64,000 bases of DNA from Oscillospiraceae bacterium (GTDB lineage: Bacteria; Bacillota_A; Clostridia; Oscillospirales; Ruminococcaceae), in contig JAGAJA010000061.1 of NCBI GenBank assembly GCA_017829075.1, positions 62,001-126,000 on the forward strand. Reading direction: 5' to 3'. The position numbers were made by a program, and so were the translations under genes. The notes under the pieces are model-generated. The model ran no database searches. It was not told the origin of the DNA and worked only from the letters and a program-made list of their open reading frames with translations. How positions within the stretch are numbered: position 1 is the first letter of the stretch; each line of letters begins with the position of its first letter. Shown here one piece after another: positions 51,357 to 60,257 of the stretch.

Positions 51357-53072
51357 ATGAACAGCAATAAATATATCAGGAATACCGCAATTCTGTTTGC
51401 TTCAATGACCATAACCAAAATAGTTGGAGCTGTGTTCAAAATACCGCTCGCAAATGTCCTCGGCGGCACAGGAATGGGCTATTTTTCCACAGCCTACGGG
51501 TTGTATTCCCCGGTTTTCGCAGTGACCGCCGCAGGAATTCCAACTGTAATGATGCGGCTGACAGCGCAGAATATCGCCGCTAAACGACCCGGAAATGCCC
51601 TCAAGACACGTCGTACAGCTATGCTGTTATTCTCGGTTATCGGACTTGCCGGTACGCTTGTGGTAGCGCTGTTTTCATCTTTTTTCGCTAACCACATTGC
51701 CTGCTCTCCGGAAAGCACACTTGCTGTTATTGCAATCTCTCCGGCGGTAATGCTATGCTGTATAGCTTCTGTTATACGAGGGTATCACGAGGGAATGTCT
51801 GACGTAGTGCCATCGGCTGCTGCATCTGTCGCGGAGGCTGTTTCAAGGGCTGTTTTCGGTCTGGCTCTCGCTTATGGCATTATATTCTGGGTGAAGTACC
51901 AGTTTGAGAGCGGACTTGACATCTTTGGACACAGCTTTTCCAGCTATGAGGAAGCTTATTCCAGTGCACTGCCCTATGCGGCGGCGGGGGCTGTGCTTGC
52001 CGTGTCGATAAGCGAGTTCTGCGGGCTTCTTTCACTTCTTATCTCTGACAGGAAAAGCAGCAGGAACAAGAAATTCAGCGACAGTATTCCGACGGACAGA
52101 AAACGCGTCATCGGCGTAAAGCTTATCAAGGAGATACTGCCGGTCGCCGCCTCTGCGCTGGTGATGAACTGCGTTTCCTTTGTTGATCTGCTGACAGTTA
52201 CAAGAACGCTGAAGAATTCTGCTATGGCAAACAGCGATTTCTTCCTGAGGGAGTTTTCGGAGGTGCTTTCTGCAAGCGGAGGTCTGGACGGGCTTGCAAA
52301 CTTCATGTATGGAAGCTACACCGGAATTGCCATGACAATGTTCATGCTGATCCCGTCATTTGCCGGAATGACCGAGAAAACCGCAATTCCGGAGATTGCA
52401 GCCGCATGGGAGAGAAAAGATATTCCTGCCGCCGCGGAGGGCTGCTGCACCCTATTCCGCGCCGCATCTTCTATCGGATTTCCCGCGTGTATAGGCGCTG
52501 CTGCGCTGGGGCAGCCTATCCTTTCGATGCTGTACAGCAGCCGGACTGCGGAAGTAAGCGTCTGCTCGCATAGCTTCGTGATACTCTGCATAGGAGGCTT
52601 GTTTATGATAATCGCCTCAGCTTTGTTCGGGGTTTTTCAGGCGATTGGAAAGGCTTATATCCCACTGCTGCTCATGACCTGCTCGGTGGCGCTCAAGGCA
52701 ATTCTGAATCCGGTTCTGATGTCTGTTCCTCAGCTCAACATTTCCGGCGCAGCAATTTCCACTGCACTAGGTTATATGCTTATGGCGGTTTTCGGAGTGG
52801 CTCTGCTGAAAAAGCACCTTTCACCAGAGATAAGAATAATGAAGTGCGTAAAAGCTCCGCTTCTGAGCGCCACAGCCTGCGGAATTACCGCATATGTTGT
52901 ACATCATTTCCTCATCAACTCGTCCTCATCTCCGTTATGCGTTATAATTTCAGTGATTTGTGGCGCTTTTGTTTATGGAATTTTACTAATTATAGGGTTT
53001 GATTTTCGTAAAAACCGCCGATTAATAAAATATGCTAAAAAAAATTCGGAAAAACACTTGAAAAATCCGTAA
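51357..53072 (+). CDS. SpoVB/YabM-like polysaccharide (lipid II) flippase family protein
   Basis: A 571-residue membrane protein of the MOP/PST superfamily with about 14 hydrophobic segments and a cytosolic loop rich in Lys/Arg/Ser near residues 230-245. The N terminus RNTAILFASMTITKIVGAVFKIP and VTAAGIPTVMMRL are typical of SpoVB and its paralogues. These move lipid-linked wall precursors or polysaccharides across the membrane. Its position just before mazG-rqcP-yabP-yabQ-divIC matches B. subtilis yabM, so this is probably the YabM orthologue rather than SpoVB itself. The ribosome binding site is AAAGAAAGGG. Confidence 0.88.
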   Translation: MNSNKYIRNTAILFASMTITKIVGAVFKIPLANVLGGTGMGYFSTAYGLYSPVFAVTAAGIPTVMMRLTAQNIAAKRPGNALKTRRTAMLLFSVIGLAGTLVVALFSSFFANHIACSPESTLAVIAISPAVMLCCIASVIRGYHEGMSDVVPSAAASVAEAVSRAVFGLALAYGIIFWVKYQFESGLDIFGHSFSSYEEAYSSALPYAAAGAVLAVSISEFCGLLSLLISDRKSSRNKKFSDSIPTDRKRVIGVKLIKEILPVAASALVMNCVSFVDLLTVTRTLKNSAMANSDFFLREFSEVLSASGGLDGLANFMYGSYTGIAMTMFMLIPSFAGMTEKTAIPEIAAAWERKDIPAAAEGCCTLFRAASSIGFPACIGAAALGQPILSMLYSSRTAEVSVCSHSFVILCIGGLFMIIASALFGVFQAIGKAYIPLLLMTCSVALKAILNPVLMSVPQLNISGAAISTALGYMLMAVFGVALLKKHLSPEIRIMKCVKAPLLSATACGITAYVVHHFLINSSSSPLCVIISVICGAFVYGILLIIGFDFRKNRRLIKYAKKNSEKHLKNP

Positions 53073-53136
53073 AAATAGGGTAATATATAAAAGGTATCGC
53101 CCCCAAACGGCATAAATAAAAGGCTTGGTGAATTTC

Positions 53137-53934
53137 ATGGTGGATTTTGATTTCAAGGACAGATATACTATCGACGATTTAAAGAAAATTCTGGAGATAC
53201 TTCGTTCTGAGAACGGCTGCCCGTGGGATAAAGTCCAGACACATGAAAGCATTCGCACTGACCTTATTGAGGAAACCTATGAGGTATGTGAGGGCATCGA
53301 CAAGAACAGCCCCGAAATGCTTCGCGAGGAACTGGGCGACCTGCTGCTCCAGATAGTATTCCATGCGCAGATCGAGCGCGAAAACGGTACGTTCGATTTC
53401 GACGATGTGTGCAATGATATCTGCCAGAAGCTGGTTTACCGCCACCCCCATGTATTTGGAGAGGTCAAGGTTTCCGACAGCGATGAGGTGCTGAAAAACT
53501 GGGACGCACTCAAGCGCAAATCCAAGAATCAGGAGGATTTCACCGAAACTCTGGAAAGCGTGCCGAAAACCTTCCCTGCTCTACTCAGAGGGGAAAAGGT
53601 ATGCAAGCGCGCGGCGAGAGCAGGGCTTCCTATTGATGATCCCGCCGTATGTGTGGAAAGGATCCGCGCAGGGCTTGACAGGCTGGAAAAGTTCGGTTTT
53701 GACAAGGTCAATTCGCAAAATCAACAGACATTAGGTGAATTACTGCTGGATTTTTGTAATTTGGACAGAATTTTGAAAGTTGACGGCGAAAAAGCCTTGA
53801 CATACTCAACAAATAAGTTTATAATGGGATTTAGCCGCCTTGAAAAAATGTCGCAGGAGCGAGGAAAAAAGCTGGACGAGCTTTCTGAAGAGGAGTTTCG
53901 CGAGCTTATAAACAAGGTATTCGACGGTCAGTGA
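53137..53934 (+). CDS. mazG: Nucleoside triphosphate pyrophosphohydrolase MazG (YabN type)
   Basis: MazG hydrolyses NTPs and dNTPs to monophosphates, clearing unusual nucleotides. The 265-residue protein has tandem MazG modules. The first contains ENGCPWDKVQTHESIRTDLIEE (split here: NGCPWDKVQTHESIR and LIEETYEVCEGI) and EELGDLLLQIVFHA with the Mg-binding EExxE and EELGD sets. The second (about 150-260) contains LGELLLDFCNL and is less conserved. B. subtilis YabN has an extra tetrapyrrole methylase domain that is absent here. Start choice is uncertain: ATG at 53137 or GTG at 53128. Confidence 0.92.
   Translation: MVDFDFKDRYTIDDLKKILEILRSENGCPWDKVQTHESIRTDLIEETYEVCEGIDKNSPEMLREELGDLLLQIVFHAQIERENGTFDFDDVCNDICQKLVYRHPHVFGEVKVSDSDEVLKNWDALKRKSKNQEDFTETLESVPKTFPALLRGEKVCKRAARAGLPIDDPAVCVERIRAGLDRLEKFGFDKVNSQNQQTLGELLLDFCNLDRILKVDGEKALTYSTNKFIMGFSRLEKMSQERGKKLDELSEEEFRELINKVFDGQ
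53797..53825 (+). promoter_or_regulatory. Sigma-A promoter of the HU gene, inside mazG
   Basis: TTGACA (53797-53802), 17 nt, TATAAT (53820-53825): both hexamers are perfect. It lies within the mazG coding region about 145 nt before the HU ATG, and would give HU a high-level transcript independent of mazG. Confidence 0.75.
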
Positions 53935-53971
53935 CCGTTAGATTATATAAAAATTTTGGAGGTTTTAACAC

Positions 53972-54247
53972 ATGACAAAGGCAGAATTAGTAACAGCAAT
54001 TGCTGAAAAGTCCGGTCTTACAAAGAAGGATTCCGAGAAGGCTCTCGCAGCATTCATCGAAACCGTAACCGATACCCTTGCAAAGGGCGATTCCATTCAG
54101 CTTGTTGGCTTCGGTACATTCGAGGTACGCGAGCGCGCTGCTAGAGAGGGCATCAACCCCCGCACACACGAGAAGATCGCTATCGCTGCAACAAAGGTTC
54201 CTGCATTCAAGGCAGGCAGAGCTCTTAAGGACGCTGTAAGCAAGTAA
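53972..54247 (+). CDS. hup: HU family DNA-binding protein
   Basis: A 91-residue nucleoid protein that bends and compacts DNA as a dimer. It has TKAELVTAIAEKSGLTKKDSE, GDSIQLVGFGTFEV, and the DNA-arm signature RERAAREGINPRTHEKIAI followed by PAFKAGRALKDAV. The ribosome binding site is TTTTGGAGG. Its codon use (many preferred codons) fits strong expression. HU between mazG and rqcP is common in Clostridia but absent from the Bacillus order. Confidence 0.97.
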   Translation: MTKAELVTAIAEKSGLTKKDSEKALAAFIETVTDTLAKGDSIQLVGFGTFEVRERAAREGINPRTHEKIAIAATKVPAFKAGRALKDAVSK

Positions 54248-54292
54248 TCACTGCTTAGGCTGATTGCAGAGGTTTGTTTATCTAAAACAACA

Positions 54293-54318
54293 AGCGGCGG
54301 GCTGATTTGCCTGCCGCT
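54293..54318 (+). terminator. Hairpin between HU and rqcP (attenuator-like)
   Basis: AGCGGCGGGC and GCCTGCCGCT form a 10-bp stem (one G-T) followed by ATTGTTATT, a poor T-run. It may end most HU transcripts while letting some continue to rqcP. Confidence 0.55.
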
Positions 54319-54341
54319 ATTGTTATTGAAAAGAGGATCAT

Positions 54342-54584
54342 ATGAGATTAGATAAATATTTAAAGGTGTCAAGGCTTATCAAACGCAGAACCGTGGCAAA
54401 CGAAGCCTGTGACGCTGAAAAGGTGACAGTCAACGGAAGGACCGCGCGTGCCTCCTACGACGTAAAAAATGGAGATATAATTGAGATCAATATTGGTGCA
54501 AAACCGCTTAAAGTTCGGGTTTTAGACGTTAAGGAGTTTACCAAAAAGGAAGACGCTGCCGCGCTTTACGAGGTTGTACAGTAA
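54342..54584 (+). CDS. rqcP: S4-domain RNA-binding protein RqcP (YabO)
   Basis: The 80-residue S4-domain protein starts MRLDKYLKVSRLIKRRTVAN and continues VTVNGRTARASYDVKNGD. RqcP binds the 50S-peptidyl-tRNA complex and works with RqcH in adding C-terminal alanine tails during ribosome quality control. The length and the mazG-side position match B. subtilis yabO. The ribosome binding site is AAGAGGATC. Confidence 0.92.
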   Translation: MRLDKYLKVSRLIKRRTVANEACDAEKVTVNGRTARASYDVKNGDIIEINIGAKPLKVRVLDVKEFTKKEDAAALYEVVQ

Positions 54585-54643
54585 ATATGGCATATCCCCT
54601 CCCCTGTCCGAATATAATTTACAAAGACAGAGGAGGGATTTTT

Positions 54644-54913
54644 ATGCAGAAAACGTCAAATCAATCGCATAATATCATTATGGAAAACCGCCATGAACTT
54701 CGCATATCCGGTGTAAAGGACATAGACAGCTTCACCGAAACAAAGATCGTGCTCAACACAATAATGGGAGAGCTTGTTATTAAGGGGCAGGATCTGCACG
54801 TCAGCGTACTTGAAGCAGAAACAGGAGATTTTTCCATGACCGGAAAGATCAAGTGCCTGTGCTACAACAATTTCAGCAGCACCGACAATATGTTCGGCAG
54901 GCTGTTCCGCTGA
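54644..54913 (+). CDS. yabP: Sporulation protein YabP
   Basis: An 89-residue protein of the YabP/YqfC family, with MENRHELRISGVKDIDSF and VLNTIMGELVIKGQDLHV. In B. subtilis it is made in sporulation and needed for a proper spore; the molecular role is not known. The ATG at 54644 has a textbook AGGAGGGATTTTT upstream. An in-frame extension to 54587 precedes this site and is rejected. It is followed after 13 bp by yabQ. Confidence 0.9.
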   Translation: MQKTSNQSHNIIMENRHELRISGVKDIDSFTETKIVLNTIMGELVIKGQDLHVSVLEAETGDFSMTGKIKCLCYNNFSSTDNMFGRLFR

Positions 54914-54926
54914 ACCGGTGAATGCC

Positions 54927-55478
54927 ATGACGTATTCAATTCCGGACTGCTTTATGACCGCTTTTGCGGCAGGGCTTGTGTTCGCTTTGGTTTATGAAGC
55001 CCTTCGCATTATAAGAATTCTGCTTCCCTTTAAGGTTGTCACATTTGTGTGCGATATCGTGTTTTTCCTGCTTGCGGCGGCGGCAGTGACCCGCATTTCA
55101 CTGCTTCTTGGAAATTATATCCGCGGCTACACAGTTCTTGGCTTCGGGGCGGGAATATTTACATATTTCACGACTGTCGGTCGGCTGATAAACAGGTTTG
55201 AAAATGCCATTGCTGGAGCGGTCAGAGCAATGCTGAGCGCTTTTTTCAAGGCATTGGGAAAGGTTTTTCGCTCTGCATTTGGCTTTATTGCACATAAGTT
55301 GTCCATAGTATTTGGGAAAATCAACAAAATTTCAATGAACGTCATAAAAAAACTGCGCAAACACTTGAAAAATAAGCCACAGATGGTGTATAATAATAGA
55401 TATCGTAATAACAATAATGGAAGAAGTGAAAAAGGAAATGTCATTCAGGCTAAAGTCAGAAGAAGCAACAACACCTAA
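54927..55478 (+). CDS. yabQ: Spore cortex biosynthesis protein YabQ
   Basis: A 183-residue membrane protein with about four hydrophobic helices in the first 110 residues (CFMTAFAAGLVFALVYEALR; VVTFVCDIVFFLLAAAAVT; GFGAGIFTYFTTVG) and a basic, Asn/Arg-rich C-terminal tail that is probably cytosolic. In B. subtilis YabQ is needed for the spore cortex. The start is ATG 54927 or the GTG three codons earlier. The last 62 bp overlap divIC in another frame, and a promoter for divIC lies inside the gene. Confidence 0.87.
   Translation: MTYSIPDCFMTAFAAGLVFALVYEALRIIRILLPFKVVTFVCDIVFFLLAAAAVTRISLLLGNYIRGYTVLGFGAGIFTYFTTVGRLINRFENAIAGAVRAMLSAFFKALGKVFRSAFGFIAHKLSIVFGKINKISMNVIKKLRKHLKNKPQMVYNNRYRNNNNGRSEKGNVIQAKVRRSNNT
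55365..55394 (+). promoter_or_regulatory. Sigma-A promoter of divIC, inside yabQ
   Basis: TTGAAA (55365-55370), 18 nt, TATAAT (55389-55394). It would let the growth-phase cell division gene be expressed without the sporulation genes upstream. Confidence 0.65.
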
Positions 55479-55773
55479 AAGGCACAACGGCTTTATAAGA
55501 CTTGCTGCTTTTGCTGCGGGTATTTTGCTGGCAGCGTTTGTGGTTTTCTCTATCGTATCCTCAAACATTAAAATAAACGAATACGAGCGCCAGTATAACG
55601 AGTTGGTTGCCCAGACTGAGGCTGTGAAGGACTCCAACGATGAGATCCGCAGATATCTTGAAGAAGATGCGGACATGGACGAATATATTGAGGATATGGC
55701 GCGGGATAAGCTGGATTTTGCACGTCCTGACGAGCGTGTTTATTATGTTGTTCCGGATTCCGGTGGAAACTGA
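55417..55773 (+). CDS. divIC: Septum formation initiator DivIC/FtsB family
   Basis: A 118-residue bitopic division protein: a basic N-terminal cytosolic part, one membrane helix (about 27-50, LAAFAAGILLAAFVVFSIV), then an extracytoplasmic coiled coil (about 51-90, EYERQYNELVAQTEAV) and the conserved end IEDMARDKLDFARPDERVYY. It forms a complex with FtsL and DivIB to activate septal wall synthesis. The start may be the ATG at 55417 or 55438; neither has an ideal ribosome binding site. The gene overlaps yabQ by 41-62 bp. Confidence 0.92.
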   Translation: MEEVKKEMSFRLKSEEATTPKRHNGFIRLAAFAAGILLAAFVVFSIVSSNIKINEYERQYNELVAQTEAVKDSNDEIRRYLEEDADMDEYIEDMARDKLDFARPDERVYYVVPDSGGN

Positions 55774-55796
55774 TCTGTATAATTCAAATACTAAAA

Positions 55797-55825
55797 ACGG
55801 CGGCAGTAATTGCTGCCGTATTTTG
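55797..55825 (+). terminator. Terminator after divIC
   Basis: CGGCAG (55801-55806) pairs with CTGCCG (55813-55818), extended by flanking A-T and G-T pairs, followed by TATTTTGTC. Confidence 0.7.
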
Positions 55826-55854
55826 TCTTTCAGGGATAAAATAAGATAATATAC

Positions 55855-55883
55855 TTGACAAATTTTTCTTTTTTTTATAAAAT
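55855..55883 (+). promoter_or_regulatory. Sigma-A promoter of cls
   Basis: TTGACA (55855-55860), 17 nt of T-rich spacer, TAAAAT (55878-55883), just upstream of the cls ribosome binding site. Confidence 0.7.
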
Positions 55884-55903
55884 ATAAAGGGTGATGAAAA
55901 AAT

Positions 55904-57475
55904 ATGAAGAAAAAATGGAAAGCATTTATGCATTTTCTTACGAAGATATTAAAAAAGATTTTTAACCGGACGGTTGTCTGCATTATCGGAATTCTGATAC
56001 AGATATCCTATCTGGTCATGATATTCCTTACCTTTGGAACGCTTTATACTTATTCCTATATTGTTTTTGTTATTGTCGGCGTTATTCTTTCGCTTTATAT
56101 CTACAATACAGACATCAATCCAAGCTACAAAATTGCGTGGATATTCGCTATCCTTGCTTTCCCAATATTCGGTGTGATGTTCTATATTTTCTTCGGAAAC
56201 AGCCACTCCGGCGACCGCCTCAGAAAGCGAATGATGCAGTACGATGACGAAGCGAGGTTATTGCTTCCGCAGAACGAGGACATACTGAAAGGACTTCACC
56301 GGGACAATCCCCCGGCAGAAAAACAGGCTAAGTACCTATACAGCTACGGCGGCTACCCGGTTTACGCGAACACAAAAACCACCTACTTCCCTATCGGAGA
56401 AGCAAAGTTCGCAGCGATGATCGAAGAGCTTGAAAAGGCAGAGCGCTTTATTTTTCTTGAGTACTTCATTATCGCCGAGGGAAAGATGTGGGGTACTATC
56501 CTTGAGATACTTGAGAGAAAGGTGAAGCAGGGCGTTGATGTACGTCTGATTTACGATGATATCGGATGTCTTTTGACTCTGCCGTACAAGTACAATGAGG
56601 AACTAGAGAAAAAAGGAATAAAATGCAAGGTGTTCAATCCGTTCCGCCCTGTCTGGTCGGCTAAAATGAACAACCGCGATCACCGTAAAATACTGATCAT
56701 TGACGGTCATACTGCATTCACCGGAGGAATAAACCTTGCAGATGAATACATCAATGAATACGAGAAATACGGTCACTGGAAGGACAGCGCTGTTATGCTC
56801 AAGGGCAAGGGCGTATGGAGCTTTACTATGATGTTCCTTTCAATGTGGAACTACCTTAACCAGAACAAGCCGGACGAATACAGCAAATATATGCCAAGAC
56901 CGCAGGACATCAGCGACTGCAAAGGCAGCGGCGTGGTAGTACCTTTCACGGACAGTCCGCTTGATGATGAACCGGTTGGCGAAAATGTCTACCTCAACAT
57001 AATAAACAGCGCTGAGGACTATGTTTATATAACCACTCCATACCTTGTAATCGACAATGAAATGCAGACTGCGCTGGTGCTTGCCGCAAAGAGCGGAGTG
57101 GACGTCCGGATAATAACCCCGCATATCCCGGACAAGTGGTTTGTTCACGCAGTTACTAGAGCGCACTACCGCAAGCTTGTTAAGTACGGTGTGAAGATAT
57201 ATGAGTACACTCCGGGCTTCATTCACGCGAAGAATTTCGTATCAGACGATAAGGCGGCGGTAGTTGGCACGATAAACCTTGATTTCCGCAGCCTGTATCT
57301 CCACTTTGAATGCGCCGCGTGGATGTACAAATGTGAGTGCATTCCGGACATCAAAAAAGATTATCTGGAAACTCTTAAGGTATGTCAGGAGATAACCTAT
57401 TCCGACTGCCTGCACATCAACATTTTCCGGCGTCTGGGACGTTCGATACTCAGACTGTTTGCGCCGATGATGTAA
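55904..57475 (+). CDS. cls: Cardiolipin synthase
   Basis: Cls joins two phosphatidylglycerol molecules to form cardiolipin in the membrane. The 523-residue phospholipase D superfamily protein has two to three N-terminal hydrophobic segments (about 20-95), then two HKD motifs: HRKILIIDGHTAFTGGINLA near residue 262 and HAKNFVSDDKAAVVGTINLD near residue 440. The end RRLGRSILRLFAPMM-like (here RRLGRSILRLFAPM) is typical. It has its own promoter and terminator. Confidence 0.95.
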   Translation: MKKKWKAFMHFLTKILKKIFNRTVVCIIGILIQISYLVMIFLTFGTLYTYSYIVFVIVGVILSLYIYNTDINPSYKIAWIFAILAFPIFGVMFYIFFGNSHSGDRLRKRMMQYDDEARLLLPQNEDILKGLHRDNPPAEKQAKYLYSYGGYPVYANTKTTYFPIGEAKFAAMIEELEKAERFIFLEYFIIAEGKMWGTILEILERKVKQGVDVRLIYDDIGCLLTLPYKYNEELEKKGIKCKVFNPFRPVWSAKMNNRDHRKILIIDGHTAFTGGINLADEYINEYEKYGHWKDSAVMLKGKGVWSFTMMFLSMWNYLNQNKPDEYSKYMPRPQDISDCKGSGVVVPFTDSPLDDEPVGENVYLNIINSAEDYVYITTPYLVIDNEMQTALVLAAKSGVDVRIITPHIPDKWFVHAVTRAHYRKLVKYGVKIYEYTPGFIHAKNFVSDDKAAVVGTINLDFRSLYLHFECAAWMYKCECIPDIKKDYLETLKVCQEITYSDCLHINIFRRLGRSILRLFAPMM

Positions 57476-57480
57476 TATTT

Positions 57481-57509
57481 TACCCGGAGGGTGATCCTCC
57501 GGGTAATTT
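57481..57509. terminator. Bidirectional terminator between cls and the HAD gene
   Basis: TACCCGGAGG and CCTCCGGGTA form a perfect 10-bp stem with a 5-nt loop and are followed by ATTTTAT on the plus strand and AATATTTTAC-type sequence on the minus strand. It separates two convergent genes. Confidence 0.85.
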
Positions 57510-58189
57510 TATAATATTATTGAGGTAATCTCGTTCAGATCAGATATCGTGTAGTCAATACGAATATCTGCCGGCGGTTTTCTGCAAGCCGGGTCATACC
57601 AACAGCAGGCAATGCCTGCGTTATTTGCGCCCCTAATGTCACTGGTAAGGGAATCGCCGACAATGATAACCTCTTCCCTGCTTTCGGGTATCTGCGCAAA
57701 TACTCTGTCGAAAAACAGCGGAGAGGGCTTCTCTGCTCCGACTTTCTCAGAAATGAATATCCCGTCAAGTATTTTATCAAGTCCTGACTTATGCAGCTTT
57801 CTGTCCTGAGCGACTGCTGAACCGTTCGTAACTGCGTACTGGTGAACCTTTCCCGCGAGGAACTTCACAAGCTCCAGAGAATTATCATTGAAAAACACAT
57901 GATTTCCGAGGGTCTGCTGATATAGCGCGTTGAACTTCTCTGCACTGCATTCAATGCCGTATATGTCAAAGAAATCCCTGAAACGGCTTGTAAAAAGCTC
58001 TGGTTTCGTTATCTCGCCGCGTTCCAGCCGCTTCCAGTAGTTTTCGTTTATTTCAGAATAAACGTTTACCATCTCATCAGTGCATTCCGGCAGTCCGAAC
58101 TTCTGGAAGCATTCTTTTATCGCCGCATTCTCGGATTTGAGGAAATTCAGCAGAGTGCCGTCAATATCCCACAAAATAGCCTTGTACAT
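57509..58189 (-). CDS. HAD-family nucleotidase, YjjG type
   Basis: A 226-residue haloacid dehalogenase-like hydrolase. Motif I is LWDIDGTLLNF, motif II is AVTNGSA, the Lys of motif III is in EKVGAEKPSPLFFD and motif IV is VGDSLTSDIRGANNAG. With the alpha-helical cap (about 15-85) it resembles YjjG, which removes phosphate from non-canonical pyrimidine nucleotides such as 5-halo-dUMP. The ATG at 58189 has GAGGTGG 6 nt upstream; an ATG 12 nt earlier overlaps that site. It lies directly downstream of the typA terminator, whose stem ends next to this gene's ribosome binding site. Confidence 0.87.
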   Translation of the reverse strand: MYKAILWDIDGTLLNFLKSENAAIKECFQKFGLPECTDEMVNVYSEINENYWKRLERGEITKPELFTSRFRDFFDIYGIECSAEKFNALYQQTLGNHVFFNDNSLELVKFLAGKVHQYAVTNGSAVAQDRKLHKSGLDKILDGIFISEKVGAEKPSPLFFDRVFAQIPESREEVIIVGDSLTSDIRGANNAGIACCWYDPACRKPPADIRIDYTISDLNEITSIIL

Positions 58190-58201
58190 GATCCACCTCA
58201 T

Positions 58202-58232
58202 TAAAAAGCCGCACGGAATATTCTGTGCGGCT
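58202..58232 (-). terminator. Terminator of typA
   Basis: On the minus strand AAGCCGCAC and GTGCGGCTT-type arms (58232-58206) form an 9-10 bp stem followed by TTTTTA. The T-run abuts the ribosome binding site of the downstream HAD gene. Confidence 0.85.
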
Positions 58233-58238
58233 TGGTTG

Positions 58239-60071
58239 TTATTTCTTCTGCTTTGCTTCTGCCTTTAATCTAAGGTCGCGCTCAAGGATAACCTTTCTCA
58301 TGCGTATGCTCTTAGGAGTTACCTCAACCAGCTCATCGTCCTGAATGAATTCAAGGCATTCCTCAAGGGTCATCTGCTTGGGCGGGATAAGGTGAAGCGC
58401 ATCGTCCGAACCGGAAGCACGGGTATTGGTGAGGTGCTTCTTCTTGCAGACGTTGATAACAATATCCCCTGCCTTAGGAGATACTCCGACGATCATTCCC
58501 TCGTATACTGGAACACCTGCGCCGATGAACAGAGTGCCTCTCTCCTGCGCGTTGAACAGACCGTAGGTAATAGAGGGGCCTGTTTCCCATGCAACCAGAG
58601 AACCTACCGTTCTTCTCGGAATATCACCGTAATACGGCTTGTAGCTGTCAAATACGGAGTTCATTACGCCCTCGCCCTTTGTGTCGGTCATGAATTCGCT
58701 TCTGTAACCGAAAAGTCCTCTGGACGGCACGATAAATTCAAGACGGGTGCGGTTGCCTATCGGGTGCATTGAGGTCATTTCGCCCTTGCGCTGACCCATT
58801 TTCTCCATAACAGAGCCTACTGCGAAGTCCGGTACGTCAATTACAAGACGCTCTACCGGCTCGCAGAGAACGCCGTCTATCTCCTTTGTGAGTACGCGGG
58901 GAGTGCTTACTGAAAGCTCGTATCCCTCACGGCGCATTGTTTCAATAAGAATTGACAGGTGCATTTCGCCTCTGCCGGCTACGTTGAATGCGTCGAGGGT
59001 TTCGCTGTCGGTCACTCTCAGGGATACGTCCTTGAGGGTTTCGCGCATAAGTCTTTCGCGGATCTGGCGGGAGGTTACAAACTTACCCTCCTTGCCTGCA
59101 AACGGGCTGGTGTTTACCGAAAATGTCATTTCCACTGTCGGCTCGGAGATCTTTACGAAAGGAAGAGGCTCCGGGCAGTTCACGGAGCAGATAGTCTGTC
59201 CGATAGTAACTCCCTCGATACCGGAGAAGCAAACGATATCGCCTACCTTTGCTTCCTCAACGGGAACCTTGTTCAGACCCTCAAACTGATACAGAGATAC
59301 GATCTTGGACTTAAACGGAGCGGTTCTGTTATGGTGGTCGCAGACGATTACCTCCTGATTCTGGCGCATAACACCGCGCTCGATCCTGCCGATCGCAATT
59401 CTGCCGACATACTCGTTGTAGTCGATAGAGGAAACAAGCACCTGAAGCTCGCCGTCAGCGTCGCCCTCCGGAGCGGGAATGTGCTCTATTATCTTGTCAA
59501 ACAGCGGCTTGAAATCTGTTCCCATCTGATCCGGGTCGTAGGAGGAAAGTCCCAGTCTGCCGGAGCAGAAAATAACCGGGCTGTCGATCTGCTCTTCCGA
59601 AGCGTCAAGGTCGAGAAGCAGCTCAAGAACCTCGTCAACTACTTCCTTGTTTCTTGCGTCAGGGCGGTCGGTCTTGTTTACAACGACAATGATCTTGTGT
59701 CCCAGCTCAAGAGCCTTCTGGAGAACAAATCGTGTCTGGGGCATGGTTCCCTCGAATGAGTCAACCAGCAGCAGAACACCGTTTACCATCTTGAGGATAC
59801 GCTCTACCTCGCCGGAGAAATCCGCATGACCGGGGGTATCAACAATGTTGATCTTTACGCCGTTGTACATACAGGAGGTGTTCTTTGCAAGGATAGTAAT
59901 TCCACGCTCGCGTTCAAGCGCGTTGCTGTCCATTACGCGGTCGTTTACAACCTGATTTTCGCGGAAAGCTCCGCCCTGCTTGAGCATTTCGTCAACCAGC
60001 GTTGTTTTGCCGTGGTCAACGTGGGCAATTATCGCAATATTCCTTAAATCGTTTCTTATCAATGTATTCAC
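58239..60071 (-). CDS. typA: Translational GTPase TypA/BipA
   Basis: TypA is a ribosome-associated GTPase involved in 50S assembly and stress adaptation. The 610-residue protein has the G1 motif AHVDHGKTT at residues 16-24, DTPGHADF (G3), [11 protein letters not shown] (G4) and FCSGRLG (G5), then domain II, EF-G-like domains III and V, and the BipA-specific C-terminal domain ending with basic residues. The start is GTG at 60071 or TTG at 60062; the AAAGGA site is closer to correct spacing for the TTG. It is monocistronic apart from possible leak into the HAD gene. Confidence 0.97.
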   Translation of the reverse strand: MNTLIRNDLRNIAIIAHVDHGKTTLVDEMLKQGGAFRENQVVNDRVMDSNALERERGITILAKNTSCMYNGVKINIVDTPGHADFSGEVERILKMVNGVLLLVDSFEGTMPQTRFVLQKALELGHKIIVVVNKTDRPDARNKEVVDEVLELLLDLDASEEQIDSPVIFCSGRLGLSSYDPDQMGTDFKPLFDKIIEHIPAPEGDADGELQVLVSSIDYNEYVGRIAIGRIERGVMRQNQEVIVCDHHNRTAPFKSKIVSLYQFEGLNKVPVEEAKVGDIVCFSGIEGVTIGQTICSVNCPEPLPFVKISEPTVEMTFSVNTSPFAGKEGKFVTSRQIRERLMRETLKDVSLRVTDSETLDAFNVAGRGEMHLSILIETMRREGYELSVSTPRVLTKEIDGVLCEPVERLVIDVPDFAVGSVMEKMGQRKGEMTSMHPIGNRTRLEFIVPSRGLFGYRSEFMTDTKGEGVMNSVFDSYKPYYGDIPRRTVGSLVAWETGPSITYGLFNAQERGTLFIGAGVPVYEGMIVGVSPKAGDIVINVCKKKHLTNTRASGSDDALHLIPPKQMTLEECLEFIQDDELVEVTPKSIRMRKVILERDLRLKAEAKQKK

Positions 60072-60117
60072 ATTCCTTTTATTTTAGATTTTGAAAGCTC
60101 ACATTTCATACTTTGTT

Positions 60118-60146
60118 ATTATACTACATTTTTTTACAATCTACAA
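60118..60146 (-). promoter_or_regulatory. Sigma-A promoter of typA
   Basis: On the minus strand TTGTAG (60141-60146), 17 nt, TATAAT (60118-60123), about 50 nt before the start codon. Confidence 0.65.
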
Positions 60147-60226
60147 GATATCTAAGAAAAAAACGTTGTTTTAATTATAATACACGATTTCATAGGAGAT
60201 ATTTTGTGAAAAATCACAATAACATA

Positions 60227-60252
60227 AGAGCCGCACAGAATTGCACGGCTCT
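60227..60252 (-). terminator. Terminator-like hairpin after the DUF3006 gene
   Basis: On the minus strand AGAGCCG and CGGCTCT pair as a 7-bp stem with additional inner pairs, followed by TATGTTATT. The T-run is poor. The remaining 187-bp gap to typA holds the typA promoter and no gene. Confidence 0.55.
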
Positions 60253-60257
60253 GTCTG

